Source: Lophius americanus (lineage: Eukaryota; Chordata; Actinopteri; Lophiiformes; Lophiidae). From it: a DNA stretch of 64,000 nucleotides. The notes beneath the pieces were generated by a model. That model searched no databases and had not been told where the DNA came from. It saw nothing but the letters and a program-made list of their open reading frames with translations. Positions 60,885 to 64,000 of the stretch are shown one piece after another. The stretch is taken from NCBI GenBank assembly GCA_037951165.1, contig JBBDHG010000032.1, forward strand, positions 10,729,501 to 10,793,500. Direction: 5' to 3'. Within the stretch, counting starts at the first letter, position 1, and every line of letters starts with the position of its first letter. The translations under genes and the position numbers were made by a program.

Positions 60885-63394
60885 GACGAACAAGTTTAAT
60901 ACAAACAGTAAAATAATACATTCAATGCATTATGTACTATATATGACTAATACAGAGGACAAAGTCTCTTATTTGGGGGAAACATGTACATACAATAGAG
61001 TTTCGGGGTTAGCGTCTATGTATGATTGAACAATTCTATGATTTTGTTAGATAACACATACAGTAGTATCGTATTTGTACAGGAGAGTTATACAGCATTC
61101 CACATTTTACCATTGATAGTCCGGATTGTCCATTTATATTATACAGGCATTGTTGATTTTGGCATCAGTGAGTTTCTGATGAAGATGTTGAACTTTCTTT
61201 GGTGAAAAATCCCCCAAACACCAATGTAGTAGTTGGTTTTACATTGTCATATATTTTAGATATTACATAAGTTTTTTCAAACTTAATTAATTCACAAGAC
61301 CTGTGTCATGAAAAATATAATTTGAAATTTATGTTGGAAGTGCAAAACAACTGTACCATGTGTAAAACCCTTTTTCCAAATGGGAAACAAATTTAGATTT
61401 TTTTCGGGGGAAAGAAATAGGCAAAATCAACCCTGCAATATGTAACTAGATATCATGTAACACTTTTACCAAAAGGGGGAAAACATTTACATTTTAGTAA
61501 AACAAAATTAAAGATTCCAAAACAACTTTACAGAATGTAAAACAAAGGAATTACCAATACACACTTCACCAAACATAATTACAAGCATGTTAGTGCCAAA
61601 GCCTGTCATAGAAACATTACCCACTATGGAAATAGGTTGTTAAACATCAGAAATTGTTATGTATGGCAGAACCACAGAATTTTTTTTTTCATTTTGCTTT
61701 TCTTCTGCATTGTTTAAGCTACATTCTCCTGTAAAACAGTCATACATATAGAACTAAGTAGAGTAAAAAATATTTATTAGCAAATTGTGCATCTACTTTA
61801 AAGAATAAAGCTAAGGTAAAGGTAATAGGTAAATAAAAGGTAAAAGTGCTCATTCTGCAGAAAAAATGTTGTACTACTATATGAGGCTTTAGGATTAACA
61901 TAAAAGCTACATTCATTTATGTTGCATGTTACTGATGTAAATTAAATGTATACTATTTAACTGCATAAATTTGAAATCATATATTTCAGGATAAGCAGTT
62001 ACGGATAATGAATGAAGGAAGGAAGGAACTTAGAGAGGAACTTTGAGGGTTTGTTTTTTTTGTTAATAAAGGTAACACAAGGGATCAAATTAATGGTGGC
62101 ACAATCTAAAATCTCCTAAACCCTCACATCTGAGAAGCTAGAGATGGAACATCAACATGAGCATTTGCGATGGTCCATTCCTTTCATGATGATAAAAATT
62201 AACATAATGGCTCTTCTCGTTCAAATATACCAATCGATTTCATTTACGTTCGACTACAATCAAGGAATAAAAAAGACCAATGCATGTGATTTCTAAAAAC
62301 CAATGGAAGGTTTAAGAGTAATTATTACACCAGAGTCACCGAGCAGGACAGGGTGAGGTGGATCAAAACAGAACATTTTGAGCACAACCAGTAAACCTCT
62401 TTCACACACTTCTTTTTCAAACCTAGAGAGACCAGCTCAGAGAATGGTTCCTCTCTCCAAATGTACATGACTTCAGTACCCTGAGTGCAGAAAGTGGCAG
62501 GTATTGTCTTCCATTCTTCTCACTCTCTCATTCTGACAGTAACCAGACACTGCCATGTATTGTCCCATTGTTGCCTCAATTACTGGTCAAATCGGGTTCA
62601 GGCGGATCAGCTTACATCACTCTCTTTTCGTCAGCTATGGGAAGATTGACTGGAGGGGGGGCTGCAGGACAAGGCTTTTTCACAGGGACCCAGAGGAGTG
62701 GTGATAAGGCGCTGAGTCTAGTTAGGATTAATGTCACAGCTGCACAATTGTTATTGTGGGAAAAAACATTTTAGGGTCAGAGGTAGGGCGTGTAGAGGGC
62801 CTCAGAGATCTGATGTCTTACAGTCTTTGCATGAGACCATAACACTTATGGAATCTTGGAATATGTGACAGTAGTATGAGTTAATGCACCACCTTATTCA
62901 CATATCCTGTTGTTTGTGGTTAGTAATGAAGCTGTGTTAAACCCAGAAAAATTGGATGTGATTTGAAATTAGCAGCATTATTTTTGTGACCTATGCTCAG
63001 ACATTAGATCACCAGCAGAGGGAGAAAGAGGACCAACAGTGATTTCCTGTTTGTTGATTCCTGCACTGGAACTTATGTCTCTAATTAAAGTATTGAAACA
63101 AAAATTCATCTAAAATAGTCTTTGTTCTCTCAGTTAGAAAGTATGTTTTGAATAAAACAAAACAATAATTAATATCCTGGTGTGTGCATGCTGTATATGA
63201 TGTTATCCTGTACTTCCTCTACTGGTGGTATCATCATCCGTTTGATACCATACAAAAGACTTTGCTGTCATATTGACTTGGTAATTGAGTATATTTTTTA
63301 GAAAATCCAGTTTCATTCACTTCACTGAATTTAAAAGAGTTTTCATGCATAGAAATACTTAGTTAGATGATCTTCCATCTACACATCTCTTCTT

Positions 63395-63470
63395 CTTTAA
63401 CTGCTTATCCGGTGCAGCATTGTAGAGGGGGCTGGAGCCTATCCCAGCTGATCTCATTAATCCGTGCTCT
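63395..63470 (-). repeat. tail fragment of the composite repeat
   Basis: It contains ACTGCTTATCCGGTGCAGC and GGGGCTGGAGCCTATCCCAG, the 3' tail of the 52145/56296 family on the minus strand. Confidence 0.55.
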
Positions 63471-63868
63471 TCTTATTTGCGCGTTGGTCTGAAGCAAGCG
63501 TACACACGTTTTGAGTTAATTGAGTTACTGTTATCCAGATAAAAATAAAATAAAAGAATATTTGTACGAGTGTGTGGTGAAAAAGCAAAAACAGATTGAC
63601 TCTGTAAGAAAAGTCTGTGTAATTTCCAATAAATGACTGGCAGATGTGGCAAAAATACCTTGGCAAAAATACTTTGGCAAAATACTTGAACATTTGGGAT
63701 TGTTTGTTTGTGCAAATTGCTTTAAAAACAAGAAAACAAACAGATATATTGTCACTTATTTATTGTAATATTCTTCATAAATATTCCCTGTCAACTGTCA
63801 TGGGAATATTTGAATTCCCTGTTGAGGAGTGAAATAAATGATCTGATAAAACGCCTGACTTTGTGTTC

Positions 63869-63874
63869 TTTATT
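63869..63874 (-). terminator. candidate poly(A) signal AATAAA of edge gene
   Basis: TTTATT on + is AATAAA on the minus strand, about 100 bases after the TAA at 63973-63971. That is a plausible short 3' UTR. Confidence 0.4.
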
Positions 63875-63970
63875 AACATTGAAAAGAGGCTTACAGAGAA
63901 ATCTGTTTGTGTTGAAAGGACAGGGACTCGAAAACATAGGAATATTCAGAGATCCGACAAAAGAAGCGCT

Positions 63971-64000
63971 TTAGGTTGCTACTTTCATCTTGTCACCTAC
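63971..64000 (-). CDS. possible C-terminal codons of an unidentified minus-strand gene
   Basis: The minus strand reads nine open codons, VGDKMKVAT, then TAA, and the other two minus frames stop at once. Together with the AATAAA about 100 bases downstream this suggests the end of a gene whose body lies beyond the window. Nine residues are too few to name it, and it could be chance. Confidence 0.3.
   Translation of the reverse strand, partial: VGDKMKVAT

Larger units (their letters stand above)
60861..63868. other. AT-rich stretch upstream of coq5, possible long 3' UTR
   Basis: About 3 kb of AT-rich sequence has no convincing coding exon. A minus-strand AATAAA lies at 60884-60879 and another just beyond the right end, so part may be a 3' UTR of a minus-strand gene to the right. 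A composite-repeat tail fragment sits at 63395-63470. Confidence 0.4.

Noticed and set aside
62568..62774. 68-codon open frame upstream of coq5
   Set aside because: It has Gly/Ser-rich low complexity, no splice or similarity support, and lies in a stretch that looks untranslated.
1..64000. Endogenous retrovirus, CRISPR array, rRNA or integrated viral genes
   Set aside because: No LTR pairs, gag/pol-type frames, spaced identical repeats or rRNA-like blocks were seen on either strand.

Overview
The window is vertebrate nuclear DNA, almost certainly from a ray-finned fish and probably a percomorph. The evidence is intron-rich genes with GT-AG junctions, two very recognisable vertebrate proteins, and many fish-type repeats (Tc1-like elements, tRNA-derived SINEs, Rex3/RTE-like LINE tails, CA and ATCA microsatellites). 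There are no operons, CRISPR arrays or prokaryotic features.

Two genes fill most of the window and lie tail to tail. From 1 to about 49750 on the + strand is znrf3, the transmembrane RING-type E3 ligase that removes Frizzled/LRP6 from the cell surface and so damps Wnt signalling. Exons 2-8 were assembled base by base (816 codons plus stop, all phases closing). The signal-peptide exon lies upstream, so positions 1-12046 are the 3' part of intron 1. Intron 2 is the largest feature (24.2 kb). From 60792 down to about 49940 on the - strand is coq5, the mitochondrial C-methyltransferase of coenzyme Q synthesis. All seven coding exons are present (328 codons plus stop).

The two 3' ends are separated by at most about 0.2 kb. 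Upstream of the coq5 start (60793-64000) is AT-rich DNA with two minus-strand poly(A) signals. The last nine codons of an apparent minus-strand ORF sit at the window edge, so a third gene probably begins beyond 64000.

The introns hold decayed transposons: four Tc1-like pieces, two opposed copies of one SINE family, two or three copies of another composite repeat, a 1.3 kb LINE endonuclease/RT relic, a Rex3/RTE-like 3' end, and a 670 bp non-autonomous DNA transposon with 19 bp inverted termini. Several perfect hairpin palindromes (14-16 bp arms) are not explained by these families. I see no evidence of a novel multi-gene system. The points most worth a second look are the hairpins, the inverted repeats flanking coq5 exons 4-5, the abutting 3' ends, and candidate regulatory stretches in the long znrf3 introns.
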